From UBA1847 sp942492205 (GTDB lineage Bacteria > Pseudomonadota > Gammaproteobacteria > Steroidobacterales > Woeseiaceae): a DNA stretch of 64,000 nt. Under the pieces are notes generated by a model. The model ran no database searches. It was not told the DNA's origin and was given only the letters and a program-made list of their open reading frames with translations. A program made the position numbers and the translations under genes. This document shows, piece by piece, positions 1-9,003 of this stretch. Location of the stretch: NCBI GenBank assembly GCA_942492205.1, contig CALODT010000001.1, forward strand, positions 372,001-436,000, in the 5' to 3' direction. Each line of letters begins with the position of its first letter. Positions within the stretch are counted from its first letter, which is position 1.

Positions 1-467
1 TTCTCAACCTCGAGATGCGTGCACAGGACGTTGTCGATATTGAAGTCCTGCGCGGCCGGCTCGACCTGGTAGGGAGTTGCCGAGGAGATGATTGCGACGG
101 TATGGCCCTTGCGCAGATGGGCTTCGACCAACGCCCTCGACTCAGGATAAATCAGGCGCGCGATATGCGACTCGAACAGCTCCCGGCCGAAGGCGGCATA
201 GCTGTCTTCCCGAATACCTCGCAGAAACTGGGCCATGCCGAGCATCATGGCGGAGAAGCCCATCTTGCCGAGGCCGAAGCTGGCCATGGCGCCTATCAGC
301 TCGACCAGCTCACGCGGCGACAGGTGGCCACGCTTGATCTGCTCCTCAACGAAGGCAAAGGCCGAGTAGCCCGAAATGAGGGTGCCGTCGAAGTCGAACA
401 GGGCGCCAATTTCCGGCCCATCGGGCAGTTTCAAGATTTCAGCGACGACATCCTGGTGGGGCAACAT
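1..467 (-). CDS. HAD-IB family phosphatase, 3' end cut by window edge
   Basis: The first 155 residues of a haloacid-dehalogenase-fold phosphatase are visible; the C-terminus lies beyond the left edge. The motif I aspartate nucleophile is in DFDGTL (residues 25-30), and a motif II-type segment AIISSATPYQV follows near residue 130, which fits the HAD-IB (SerB-like) group. In many gammaproteobacteria such a domain is fused to a PlsC-type acyltransferase; whether that holds here cannot be seen. The ATG at 467 is preceded by CAGGAG at a good distance, which fixes the start. The gene diverges from the deaD helicase gene. The substrate is unknown. Confidence 0.85.
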   Translation of the reverse strand, partial: MLPHQDVVAEILKLPDGPEIGALFDFDGTLISGYSAFAFVEEQIKRGHLSPRELVELIGAMASFGLGKMGFSAMMLGMAQFLRGIREDSYAAFGRELFESHIARLIYPESRALVEAHLRKGHTVAIISSATPYQVEPAAQDFNIDNVLCTHLEVE

Positions 468-857
468 GAAGATTCTCCTGTGAACCGTCAACTATACAGG
501 CGCGCGGCCGCAATGTGAGCAGCCCGAGTCCCGAAAATGGGCATTGTGCTGGACAGCTGTGCCCGCCCTCGGGGTCTCACCCGATGATCGGATGGAGCCA
601 GTGCCAACGATGCCGATGGAGACAGGTGATTCCTGAAAGTCGGGACGCCATGTCACCTTTCGCCAGGTGACCGGACCACGTCGGCCGGCCTTCTCGTCCC
701 TGCCCGGGCCGCGCGGGCAGGTGCCGGGACGGCGTATCGTCCCTGGTTCGGCAGGCGCCTGCTCGATAAGACAGTACGGCGCCGGCGTGGGCGCGGTATG
801 ATGGCGCCCCAGCCAGTAGATGTTTCGACCGCTACCACCCGCCTCCAGAGTCATCAA
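468..857. other. Intergenic region between HAD phosphatase and deaD
   Basis: This 390-base divergent region has no convincing gene; open frames crossing it are antisense extensions of the helicase gene. It holds an inverted repeat (GTCACCT, six-base loop, AGGTGAC) at 652-671 and a TATGAT hexamer at 797-802 that could be a -10 box for deaD, although no good -35 box stands upstream. Long leaders are known for some cold-shock helicase genes, so a structured 5' untranslated region is possible, but that is inference. Confidence 0.4.
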
Positions 858-2630
858 ATGCCGAAGCCCGATTCGAGGTCCGAGAGCCCAAGCTTTCGTG
901 ATCTGCAGCTTGCCGCGCCCCTTGTTCAGGTCCTGGAGGAGGTCGGCTACGAGACGCCCACACCCATCCAGGGCCAGGCTATCCCGTACCTGCTTCAGGG
1001 GCTGGATCTGCTGGGGCATGCTCCCACGGGGACCGGCAAGACGGCGGCTTTTGCGCTGCCGTTGCTGTCGCGGATCGATCTCAAGAACAACAATGTCCAG
1101 GTGCTGACGCTGACGCCGACGCGTGAGCTCGCCATCCAGGTCGCCGAGGCCTTTCAGCGCTATGCAAAATATCTTTCCGGATTTCATGTCTTGCCGATCT
1201 ACGGTGGACAGGAGTATGGCGGCCAGATCAGGCAGCTGAAACGCGGTGTTCAGGTCGTCGTCGGTACCCCCGGCCGGATCATGGATCACATGCGCAAAGG
1301 CACCCTGAAGCTTGGTGGCCTGAAGGCGCTGGTGCTGGACGAGGCCGATGAGATGCTGCGAATGGGGTTTGTCGATGAAGTCGAGTGGATCCTGGAGCAG
1401 ACGCCGGAGCGCCGGCAGATGGCGCTGTTCTCTGCGACCATGCCACCGCAGGTCGAGCGCATCGCTCGCCGTCACCTGCATGACCCGAAGGAAATATCCA
1501 TCAAGGCCCGTACGGCGACGGCCGAGACCATTCGGCAGCGCTACTGGCAGGTTGGCGGGTTGCACAAGCTCGACGCGTTAACCCGAATCCTGGAAGTGGA
1601 GCCTTTCGATGCGGTGCTGATTTTCGTGCGTACGAAAACAGCTACGTCGGAACTGGCCGAGCGACTGGAGGCCCGCGGTTATTCGGCGTCGGCGATGAAC
1701 GGTGACATGGCGCAGAACCACCGCGAACAGACTGTCGAGCGACTCAAGAAAGGCACGCTCGACATCCTGGTGGCAACGGATGTCGCGGCACGCGGTCTCG
1801 ACGTCGACCGCATCAGTCACGTGATCAACTACGATATTCCCTACGACACGGAAGCCTATATTCATCGAATAGGGCGCACCGGCCGTGCCGGTCGTCAGGG
1901 CGATGCCATTCTTTTCGTCGCCCCGCGTGAACGGCGAATGCTGTATGCAATCGAAAAGGCGACGCGGCAGAAGATTGAGCAGCTTGCGCTGCCAACGACG
2001 GAAACGGTAAACAACAAGCGCATCGCCGACTTCAAACAGAAGATCAGTGACACGCTGGCACAGGGTGAGCTCGGATTCATGCAGGGACTGGTGGAGCAAT
2101 ACCGACTCGAGCACGATGTGCCGGCTGTCGACATTGCTGCAGCCCTGGCAAAGATGACGATTGGCGATCAGCCAATGCTCCTGGATCCCAAGAGCGACAG
2201 ACCTGCGCGGAAAGCCAGGGAATCCGGGTCGGGCAAGGAGCCCGGCAAGCGCGCTCATGGCGACAAACGACGAGGTGCCGCCGCCCGCGCGCCCGAAGCG
2301 GACAAAGAGCGCTACCGGATCGAAGTTGGTCAAAAGCACGGGGTGAAACCCGGCAACATCGTAGGCGCGATTGCCAATGAAGCCGGGCTCGATGGCGAGC
2401 ACATCGGGCACATAGAAATCGGCGCGGATTTCAGTCTCGTCGACCTGCCGCTTGGCATGCCAAAAGACATCTTCAGGGACCTCAAGAAAGTCCGTGTGTG
2501 TGGCGTGCCGTTACGAATATCCCGCTACGACGCCGCCAGACAGCCGTCACGCGGCAAGTCAGATCCGGGAAAACCGAAGGTTGCCCGAAGAATGCCGAAA
2601 GCGGCCAACAGGAAGAAATCGTCCCGCTAG
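858..2630 (+). CDS. deaD: DEAD-box ATP-dependent RNA helicase (DeaD/CsdA type)
   Basis: This 590-residue cytoplasmic RNA helicase would unwind short RNA duplexes in ribosome assembly and mRNA turnover, especially in the cold. All core motifs are present in order: Q motif (TPTPIQ), motif I APTGTGKT, PTRELA, TPGR, DEAD, SAT, ARGLD and HRIGRTGRAGR. After a linker comes a basic region and a DbpA/RRM-like C-terminal domain (YRIEVGQKHGVKPGNIVGAI onwards), as in DeaD rather than RhlE or SrmB. An ATG at 798 would add 20 low-complexity residues; I prefer the ATG at 858 because the conserved family sequence begins shortly after it. The start is uncertain, the family call is firm. Confidence 0.93.
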   Translation: MPKPDSRSESPSFRDLQLAAPLVQVLEEVGYETPTPIQGQAIPYLLQGLDLLGHAPTGTGKTAAFALPLLSRIDLKNNNVQVLTLTPTRELAIQVAEAFQRYAKYLSGFHVLPIYGGQEYGGQIRQLKRGVQVVVGTPGRIMDHMRKGTLKLGGLKALVLDEADEMLRMGFVDEVEWILEQTPERRQMALFSATMPPQVERIARRHLHDPKEISIKARTATAETIRQRYWQVGGLHKLDALTRILEVEPFDAVLIFVRTKTATSELAERLEARGYSASAMNGDMAQNHREQTVERLKKGTLDILVATDVAARGLDVDRISHVINYDIPYDTEAYIHRIGRTGRAGRQGDAILFVAPRERRMLYAIEKATRQKIEQLALPTTETVNNKRIADFKQKISDTLAQGELGFMQGLVEQYRLEHDVPAVDIAAALAKMTIGDQPMLLDPKSDRPARKARESGSGKEPGKRAHGDKRRGAAARAPEADKERYRIEVGQKHGVKPGNIVGAIANEAGLDGEHIGHIEIGADFSLVDLPLGMPKDIFRDLKKVRVCGVPLRISRYDAARQPSRGKSDPGKPKVARRMPKAANRKKSSR

Positions 2631-2643
2631 GCTGTCAGGCCGG

Positions 2644-2967
2644 CTATTTCTTGTGCCACTTGCCGCTGGCGTCCTGGTAAAAATGACCGTTCGCCGTGCG
2701 CTGCACAGCCAGCTGGTAGAAGCGATACGCAACTTGTTCGACGCTGACGCCGGTTTTCTCGGCAGTATCCTCGAACTGCGTCTTGCGCTTGGCGTTAACG
2801 TCGGCAACAAGCGCGCGAACTTCTGCGCTGGCCGGCGGCTGCAATGCGACGACATAACCGGTGTTGGCTTCACCCACCAGGCCCTGTTCCTTGGCGTCGC
2901 GGATATCAATTGCCCACGCGTTTTGCAGTAACAGCAAAAGGCCGAAGGCTGCAATAATCTTCTTCAT
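2644..2967 (-). CDS. ydbL: YdbL family periplasmic protein (DUF1318)
   Basis: A 107-residue exported protein with a signal peptide (MKKIIAAFGLLLLLQNAWA) and a small mature domain rich in charged residues, matching the YdbL family in length and sequence style. It ends the ydbH-ynbE-ydbL operon, 11 bases after ynbE. In E. coli, YdbL modulates the YdbH-YnbE bridge that moves phospholipids between the two membranes. The ATG at 2967 is chosen over ATGs at 2973 and 2976 because it sits nine bases after GAGG. The gene faces deaD tail to tail with 13 bases between them. Confidence 0.85.
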   Translation of the reverse strand: MKKIIAAFGLLLLLQNAWAIDIRDAKEQGLVGEANTGYVVALQPPASAEVRALVADVNAKRKTQFEDTAEKTGVSVEQVAYRFYQLAVQRTANGHFYQDASGKWHKK

Positions 2968-2978
2968 CGTCATCATCC

Positions 2979-3164
2979 TCAAAATACGCCGCTTTCTTCT
3001 GCGAACAGTCCCTCGAGTTCCTTGTCGACCTGCAGCCGAATATTGTGCTCGATCTTGACGTTTAGATTTATCTCGATCGGCTTTTCCGGGGCCTCGACTT
3101 TGACCGTTGGATTGCAGCCCGCGAGGAGGCAAAGCAAAGCGATAATTGGAAGTGTCAGTTTCAT
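2979..3164 (-). CDS. ynbE: YnbE family outer-membrane lipoprotein
   Basis: A 61-residue lipoprotein: the signal peptide MKLTLPIIALLCLLAGC ends in a lipobox whose cysteine would be lipidated, followed by NPTVKVEAPEKPIEINLNV, the hallmark stretch of YnbE. In E. coli several YnbE copies stack on the C-terminus of YdbH to link it to the outer membrane. The gene lies between ydbH (75 bases upstream) and ydbL, the conserved order. The ATG at 3164 is chosen so that the protein begins with the signal peptide; AGGT lies just upstream. Confidence 0.9.
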   Translation of the reverse strand: MKLTLPIIALLCLLAGCNPTVKVEAPEKPIEINLNVKIEHNIRLQVDKELEGLFAEESGVF

Positions 3165-3239
3165 GGCATTACCTGTTCTCATAAAGCGCCTTATGCACCC
3201 AGCTTACCCCAAGCGCAGCGCGCCAGACAGCAGGGGCCC

Positions 3240-5693
3240 TCACCTGGCCAGTCTTTTTTCCAGTACGTCCTCAACCGCCCTGGCAGCACGCAGGCTTCTC
3301 AGCATCTGCGGAATGTTGTTTTCGACCTCGACGTTCAGCACTACCGGCCGCTTTTCCTCCAGATCGGGGTTTCTGCCGGTCAGTCTGAGTTTCAACGTCA
3401 GGTCACCTTCCTGGCTGAGATTCATGTCAGAAGCCAGGCTCGTGTATTCGAAGTTACTCAGAACCCGCTTCGCGAAGCCAAGTCGCGAGGTATCGGACTT
3501 GTCGGGTCGCTGGGCCTGCTGGTAGCGAATGACACCTCCTGGTGCGTTTCCCGTCAGCACGCCGTCGGCAATCGTCATCGAGTTGCCCTGTATCGACAGT
3601 GGCATTCTTGCACTGACCGTGCCAGTAACCTGCAACATCTCGAAGCCTTGCAACGACAATACCTCGGCCAGATCCAGTGTTTCGGTACTCAGAACCAGAG
3701 TATTGCTGTCCCCGGCTGTATAAAAGCTGAACGGCTCAGCGGTCACCGTGCCGCCAAAGGCCGACATGCGCAGACCGCTGACGTCGGCGCCCGGCGTAGC
3801 CAGGTCCAGCTGGAAGTCCGCGCTTAGATTTTCTATCGGGATGCCCAGGTCGATTAGCGCGACCGAAATCTTCGATGGTTCCGCAATAAACCCGGCGTCA
3901 TCCTGATGCCTGACCCTGATTTCGGTCGACAGGCCTGTGAATGCGGAATCGCCGTAATACCCGGCGAGGTCTACGGCCGAAACGGCCGCTTGTCCGGAGA
4001 ATGCGAGGCCGGTTTTTTTCTGTTGCCAATCGGCTGACACGTTGAACGAAAGTCTTCCAGCGACAATATCGAGATCGCGCCGCCAGGGCGAGATTCGATC
4101 CGAAAGGTGCTGCTTGCCGAACGAAACGGTGGCAGCACTGACGCTCACCTGTCCGGTGCCGCTGCCGAGATCGTGCCGCGCCTGGATGGCTGCTTCCTTG
4201 TGCAGGCCAACTGTCCGGAGCTCCGCGACCACGCCACTGCCGTTCAGCGATACGCGTCCCTTGAAGCCCGGCAACGCTAACGTCGAGCCTTTCCACGTCG
4301 CTCGGCCGGACGGCGCAAAGACGCCTGCCGCAAGAGATAGCTGCTCGAGACGCTGTTCGCCGCTGATGCTCTCGAGGAACAGCGGCATGGATACCGAAGC
4401 CGCCTCGCCAGTGGCAAGCGCGTCGACTTCCGCGTCAACGGAATCGGCGGCAACATGCCAGCCGTCGTCGCGGAGACTGAGGGTTGCGGCGGAAACCAGT
4501 CGGGCCTGAATTCGCTGCAAGGCAGTGGCTTCGGATCTGAGACCGTTGATGTTCAGCCTGGCACCCGGTTGCACGTCGACGCGAAGGCCGGTCTCGAGAA
4601 AATGAAGATGCTCTGATGAAGAAAATTCCGCCCGTCCCACGTTGCCGATGGGCAGCGCCGCATCCTTTACTGCAACATGCGTTGTCAGCGAGCAAGTCGG
4701 ACCGGCCGTGCACGCAAGGTTTTCCAGCGACACGGGGATCTTCTTCCAGTCGCGGTAGCCAACCGTCATCTCCGCCTTGGCGAGGTTAAGCGACCAGTCA
4801 ACGTCAGGGAATGTTGCCGAGATGTTTGCACTGGCAGCCGAACGAAAATGCACGGCAGCGATTTCGCCATCATCGTTACGATAGTTGAGGGTTATAGGTG
4901 AGGACGGCGTTAGCTCCGCGGAAAGCGTCGGCGTCCGTAACGGGTCCTCCGGAACTTCAACATTGAAAGCCAGTGCCGCGGTGCCTGAAAGAAGCTCGAC
5001 CTCTGCGGGAACGAACCCGACCAGCCTGATAAGCGCCTGCCAGGCCGGGAGGTCGAGGACGCCATCGCCCTTGAGAAGAAAGCGGGCATCCTCCCGGTCC
5101 AGGCGTGCATTGAGCGAATTGCTGTCGCCCGGCGCTGACAGGAGCGAAAAGACTGCGTCGTGGCTGGCCGCGTCGACTGGCGTCAGTCCCACCGACAGGT
5201 CGACAGCGTCGACGCTCGCCTCCAGCTGCTGCCCGGCGTCCGAGATGTTCCAGCGAACGCGACGAACCGTGGGGTAGGGAGGCAGATTGAACTCGTCAAC
5301 GATAATGACGCTACTGCCGATATTGGCGGGTAGCGAAACAGCCTGCCGGATCAGTTCGGCGATATCGAAGGCTGCTCCGTCCGTCCGGGTTGCCGTGATG
5401 ATCGAGACCTTTCTTGCCTGGTAGGTCTTCAGCTTTTTCGACGCCGCGGCGTACGGCAGCGTCAAATCCTCGATAACGATGGTCGTGCCTTTTTCGTGCC
5501 TGAGCTCGAGATAACTAATACTTGCATCCCTGCTCGCAAGCGCATCCAGCGATACGTCTACGATAGCAAGGCCATAGTCATCAAGAAGAGGGTTCGACAA
5601 GCGCTCGATCAGGTTGTCGCGCAGGAACCAGGCAATCGTCGCGAGGACGAGAATTGCGCCCGTGGCGATAAGGAGGTACTTGGCGAGCTTCAT
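3240..5693 (-). CDS. ydbH: YdbH family AsmA-like intermembrane transport protein
   Basis: A protein of 817 residues with one N-terminal membrane anchor (residues about 5-25, YLLIATGAILVLATIAWFL) and a long periplasmic part rich in alternating beta segments, as expected for an AsmA/TamB-like lipid-transport groove. The length is close to that of E. coli YdbH (about 880). It begins the operon followed by ynbE and ydbL, and that conserved order is the best support for the name. Known role of the family: phospholipid movement between inner and outer membrane, redundant with TamB and YhdP. The ATG at 5693 follows CAGGG; an upstream start would add 11 residues and place charged residues before the anchor. 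Confidence 0.88.
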   Translation of the reverse strand: MKLAKYLLIATGAILVLATIAWFLRDNLIERLSNPLLDDYGLAIVDVSLDALASRDASISYLELRHEKGTTIVIEDLTLPYAAASKKLKTYQARKVSIITATRTDGAAFDIAELIRQAVSLPANIGSSVIIVDEFNLPPYPTVRRVRWNISDAGQQLEASVDAVDLSVGLTPVDAASHDAVFSLLSAPGDSNSLNARLDREDARFLLKGDGVLDLPAWQALIRLVGFVPAEVELLSGTAALAFNVEVPEDPLRTPTLSAELTPSSPITLNYRNDDGEIAAVHFRSAASANISATFPDVDWSLNLAKAEMTVGYRDWKKIPVSLENLACTAGPTCSLTTHVAVKDAALPIGNVGRAEFSSSEHLHFLETGLRVDVQPGARLNINGLRSEATALQRIQARLVSAATLSLRDDGWHVAADSVDAEVDALATGEAASVSMPLFLESISGEQRLEQLSLAAGVFAPSGRATWKGSTLALPGFKGRVSLNGSGVVAELRTVGLHKEAAIQARHDLGSGTGQVSVSAATVSFGKQHLSDRISPWRRDLDIVAGRLSFNVSADWQQKKTGLAFSGQAAVSAVDLAGYYGDSAFTGLSTEIRVRHQDDAGFIAEPSKISVALIDLGIPIENLSADFQLDLATPGADVSGLRMSAFGGTVTAEPFSFYTAGDSNTLVLSTETLDLAEVLSLQGFEMLQVTGTVSARMPLSIQGNSMTIADGVLTGNAPGGVIRYQQAQRPDKSDTSRLGFAKRVLSNFEYTSLASDMNLSQEGDLTLKLRLTGRNPDLEEKRPVVLNVEVENNIPQMLRSLRAARAVEDVLEKRLAR

Positions 5694-5761
5694 CGGACAA
5701 CCCTGGGGCCGGTTTCCCGACCCCAAAGTACCATGGAAGCAGAGGTTTTACGGACCGGGAT

Positions 5762-6298
5762 TTACCAGCTGCGCGGACGCCCGGTATCCATGTGCACGAA
5801 ATCGGAAGCCTCGTAATAGCCAACGCCACCGCGGCGCAGAGCGAGTGCGGTGTCGCGCAGCTGTTTCGTCGAGACACCCTCCAGTCGAACGTCAATGGCT
5901 TTGCCGAGCAGGTGCTGGCTTTTCTTGGCGACGCCCGTGCTCGCGCTGCGACCACGCAGCATCTCGTTGGTCTTCGGTGAGCGATAGGCCGACACAACCT
6001 GGTACGTGCCATCGCTGCCAAGCGCTTGCCGTACGTCATAGATCAGGTCCAGCAACTGTGGATCCATTTCGGCCTTGTCGCCGGTCCTGAAATCGAAAAG
6101 AAACCGGTTGATCTCGTCCAGCGCAGAGGGAATATAGGCCCCGTCGCGGGCGTAAACGACGTTGAGTCGCTTGCCGGTGTGCGTGTGATAGAAAGACAGC
6201 TGGCGCACGTCGCGCTCGAGCATGCCCTGGCTCACGCCTGCCAAAGAGGTCAGCAATACGGTGGCAATAAATGCCATGATTAGGGGGAATTTTCGCAA
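5762..6298 (-). CDS. mepK: MepK-like peptidoglycan endopeptidase (YcbK, M15-type)
   Basis: An exported zinc peptidase of about 178 residues in the YcbK/DUF882 family. Visible metal and active-site motifs are SAYRS, HLLGKAIDVR and DFVHMDTG near the C-terminus. MepK of E. coli cleaves peptide crosslinks, including 3-3 crosslinks made by L,D-transpeptidases. The ldtD-like gene next door, read divergently, fits this. Start choice is uncertain: TTG at 6298 has GGTGAG six bases upstream and gives a normal signal peptide; ATG at 6277 has no ribosome-binding site; GTG at 6328 extends the frame. Confidence 0.85.
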   Translation of the reverse strand: MRKFPLIMAFIATVLLTSLAGVSQGMLERDVRQLSFYHTHTGKRLNVVYARDGAYIPSALDEINRFLFDFRTGDKAEMDPQLLDLIYDVRQALGSDGTYQVVSAYRSPKTNEMLRGRSASTGVAKKSQHLLGKAIDVRLEGVSTKQLRDTALALRRGGVGYYEASDFVHMDTGRPRSW

Positions 6299-6375
6299 GG
6301 GTTTCTCACCGCATAAAATCTGTAACACAACTAAAATATGACGACTTTTTCGGAAAATTCAAGGTATTCGAGCAC

Positions 6376-7548
6376 ATGCTGCTGACGCGCCTGGTGTTGC
6401 TGCTTTGGCTGACAGGCCCGCTGGCCGCCGCGGCCGGGCTGGAACAGCGGCTGCAGTCGCCGGCGTCCGATGGCGTCCTCGGCACGCAATACCTTGGTTT
6501 GGCCGCAGAACTGCAACGTTACCGAAGCATTTCAGCAGCAGGCGGCTGGCCGACAATCGCTGCCGGGCCGACATTGCGCCCCGGCGCCGAGGATCCACGC
6601 CTTGGAGATCTGGCGGAGAGGCTGGCCATCACCGGGGACTTGCCGGCGGATGAGACCGGCCACTCTCATTATGACGAGGCGCTTGAAAATGCCGTACGAC
6701 GCTTTCAGGGTCGGCACGGCCTTGCCATGGATGGCCTGGTCGGACGAGCCACGCTGCGCGCGTTGAACGTGTCCGCCCAAAAGCGGGTTGACCAGATTCG
6801 CGTCAACCTTGAGCGCATGCGTGCACTGGCTGACGCCGGGGAGCCAAGTCTGCTGCTTGTAAACATCGCAGCGTTTGAAGCGACGCTTTATCGGGATGCC
6901 GCGGCGGCCTGGTCGACCAGGGTCATTGTCGGCGAACAAGAGGCGCAAACGCCCGAGCTGACGTCAGAGGTGAGGTCGGTCGTATTCAACCCCACCTGGT
7001 GGGTACCGCGCAGCATCGCCAGCGAAGAGATGTTGCCGAAGATCCGGCAGGATCCCGGGTTCCTGGCCAAAGGCGGCTATGAGCTCTACGATCGTGACAG
7101 GAAGCCCGTCGATCCCGACGCTGTCGACTGGGGTGACTATTCTGTAAACAATTTTCCGTTCCAGATCATGCAGCGCCCGGGACCGGACAATCAGTTGGGG
7201 CAGGTCAAGTTCGTTTTTTCAAACCCGTATTCGTTGTGCATACACGACACACCGTCAAGATCACTGTTTGCGAACACCACGCGGGCACTTAGTCACGGTT
7301 GCGTTCGGATAGACGAGCCGATGGCGCTGGCGACGCTGCTTCTCGAGGCAGAGGGATGGACAAAGACACAGGTGGTTAAAGAGGCCGAAGCAGGAGTCAC
7401 AAAGTCGGTGGTTCTCTCGCAGCCCCTGCCTCTTTTCATCGTCTACTGGACCGCGATGGTCGACGAGGTCGGAACGGTCCAGTTCTACGACGATATCTAC
7501 GATCGCGATGCGCAACTCCTCAAGAGGATAAGAACGGACGCGCGCTAA
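6376..7548 (+). CDS. ldtD: L,D-transpeptidase, YcbB/LdtD type
   Basis: An exported enzyme of 390 residues that would form 3-3 crosslinks in peptidoglycan. In order: signal peptide (MLLTRLVLLLWLTGPLAAAA), a short YcbB-type N-terminal segment (GGWPTI), a peptidoglycan-binding domain at about 75-130 (AVRRFQGRHGLAMDGLVG) and a YkuD catalytic domain with the nucleophile cysteine in SHGCVRID (about residues 310-317). It is shorter than E. coli LdtD (615), mostly by loss of N-terminal sequence. It diverges from mepK, so synthesis and cleavage of 3-3 crosslinks are encoded side by side. No strong ribosome-binding site is seen before the ATG. Confidence 0.9.
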   Translation: MLLTRLVLLLWLTGPLAAAAGLEQRLQSPASDGVLGTQYLGLAAELQRYRSISAAGGWPTIAAGPTLRPGAEDPRLGDLAERLAITGDLPADETGHSHYDEALENAVRRFQGRHGLAMDGLVGRATLRALNVSAQKRVDQIRVNLERMRALADAGEPSLLLVNIAAFEATLYRDAAAAWSTRVIVGEQEAQTPELTSEVRSVVFNPTWWVPRSIASEEMLPKIRQDPGFLAKGGYELYDRDRKPVDPDAVDWGDYSVNNFPFQIMQRPGPDNQLGQVKFVFSNPYSLCIHDTPSRSLFANTTRALSHGCVRIDEPMALATLLLEAEGWTKTQVVKEAEAGVTKSVVLSQPLPLFIVYWTAMVDEVGTVQFYDDIYDRDAQLLKRIRTDAR

Positions 7549-7569
7549 GGAAATGGAGCAGACGGGCGA

Positions 7570-8922
7570 CTAGAACGCGACGCCGAATTGCAGCGCCGCC
7601 GCCCTTGAGTCGCCACCCTGTGCGTAAGCGGCATCAAAAACCAGGCGTTTCCATCGTGTTCCCATGCCCGCCGACAAAATTCCACCCCGGTTTCCAAGAA
7701 TGTCGTGTCGATAGCCGGCGCGGAGTTTGAGTTGCTCTGAAATTACCCATTCCGCGCCAAGTGCCGCCTCCTGTGTCTCTGCTTCGTTGCCCAGCGGTTT
7801 GCTTTTGAAAGGAGCTACGTCTGCAGCCAGTTGCAGCGCTCCCGATTGGTAGGCAACACCTATTTTCGGGCGCGGTCGCAGTCGAACGATCGTGCCCAGC
7901 GATGTCTTGTAGTTGTGCGGAATGACATCTTTCACCGCTACGCCGAATCGCCAGTGCTCGCCTACGGGCTTCGCCACTCCGATATCAAAGTTGATATGGG
8001 TTTCTGGCTCATCGTTCTGCTGCAAGCCAATTCGGTCGTTGACGATACGCTCCGTGTCTTCGAATGCCTCAACATCGAGCACCTTGAAGCTTATGCCTGC
8101 AGCAATCGCAGTGCCAAAGACCTGAAATTGCTTCGACATCGCGACGCCGACTTCGGTTATCGCCACTCCCGTCACGCTTGCTGACGAATCGAAACTGCTA
8201 TTGGGGTTGGTCAGCGCTCCATTGGCGTCGAACAGTTCCGGATGTTCCGCGCCTGCCTGCCCGTTCGAGGCGATAAATGACAGTCCCTCCTGGTAGGCGG
8301 CAAGCGTCGCGCGATCAGCAGCAGAGATCGTGGATTCTCCTCCCGCCAGGATTCGGGCGCCAAGGAAGAACCCTGCCCCCTGGAACCTGCCCGGCTCGCT
8401 CAGCCCCATGCCAATGTAGAGATCGGCCCGGAGTTCTTCCCCGTCAAGACGGGCCAGGTAGTCATCCAGGTTGCGGCTGGCGTCTGCGACCGCCTGAGCG
8501 GTCTGTTGGCCGGGCAGCAAGTTGTACTCGGCCACAGCCGTTGAAAGCGCGTCCGGCACGCCCTCTTGCGAGATTTCTTCGATATCGAGTACCGATTCCG
8601 AGAACTCCGGCACGAGTAATGGCAGCAGGAAGCGGCCGTCCTGGGTTTTTTCCTCGATCTCGTCGTTGAACGCAAGCAAGGCGGCGTTATAGAACTGCGC
8701 GTTATCATTTCCGGAGGATGCTACGGAGACGCCGCCCATTGCCATGGTGCGCGCATCATAGATGCCAAATGACGGCCCTGCCGATGCCGGCGTCGGAAGT
8801 GACGGCGCAAGAAAAACAACCGAGCATGCAGCGATCAAAGAGGATAATCTGTTTGGCGCTCGCGTATTCAAGATCGGCCTGCTACGGGTTCGTGTAAAGC
8901 GCACGGGGTTCTGCGATGGCAA
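7570..8922 (-). CDS. TraF-like outer-membrane beta-barrel protein (TraF_2 family)
   Basis: An exported protein of up to 450 residues. A hydrophobic signal segment (LSSLIAACSVVFLAPSLP) precedes the family signature TMAMGGVSVASS and NAQFYNAALLAF. The rest alternates short beta strands and ends in a phenylalanine (LQFGVAF), typical of outer-membrane barrels. Databases call this family conjugal transfer protein TraF, but there are no conjugation genes here, and the family resembles FadL/PorV-like barrels; I do not infer conjugation. The longest frame begins with TTG at 8922; a TTG at 8871 with AGG upstream would also give a normal signal peptide. It faces ldtD tail to tail. Confidence 0.75.
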   Translation of the reverse strand: MPSQNPVRFTRTRSRPILNTRAPNRLSSLIAACSVVFLAPSLPTPASAGPSFGIYDARTMAMGGVSVASSGNDNAQFYNAALLAFNDEIEEKTQDGRFLLPLLVPEFSESVLDIEEISQEGVPDALSTAVAEYNLLPGQQTAQAVADASRNLDDYLARLDGEELRADLYIGMGLSEPGRFQGAGFFLGARILAGGESTISAADRATLAAYQEGLSFIASNGQAGAEHPELFDANGALTNPNSSFDSSASVTGVAITEVGVAMSKQFQVFGTAIAAGISFKVLDVEAFEDTERIVNDRIGLQQNDEPETHINFDIGVAKPVGEHWRFGVAVKDVIPHNYKTSLGTIVRLRPRPKIGVAYQSGALQLAADVAPFKSKPLGNEAETQEAALGAEWVISEQLKLRAGYRHDILGNRGGILSAGMGTRWKRLVFDAAYAQGGDSRAAALQFGVAF

Positions 8923-9003
8923 GTTTCTTGGCTAGAATGCGATAAAAGCATACAGCATAAGCCGCACAGATCGGCACATTCGAACGATAGAAAGGGGAAC
9001 AGT

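Noticed and set aside
492..1565. 357-codon minus-strand frame overlapping deaD
   Set aside because: Antisense to helicase motifs; no signal, domain or start site.
7570..8922. Conjugation system suggested by the TraF family name
   Set aside because: No other transfer gene is present; the family name is historical and the protein looks like an outer-membrane barrel.
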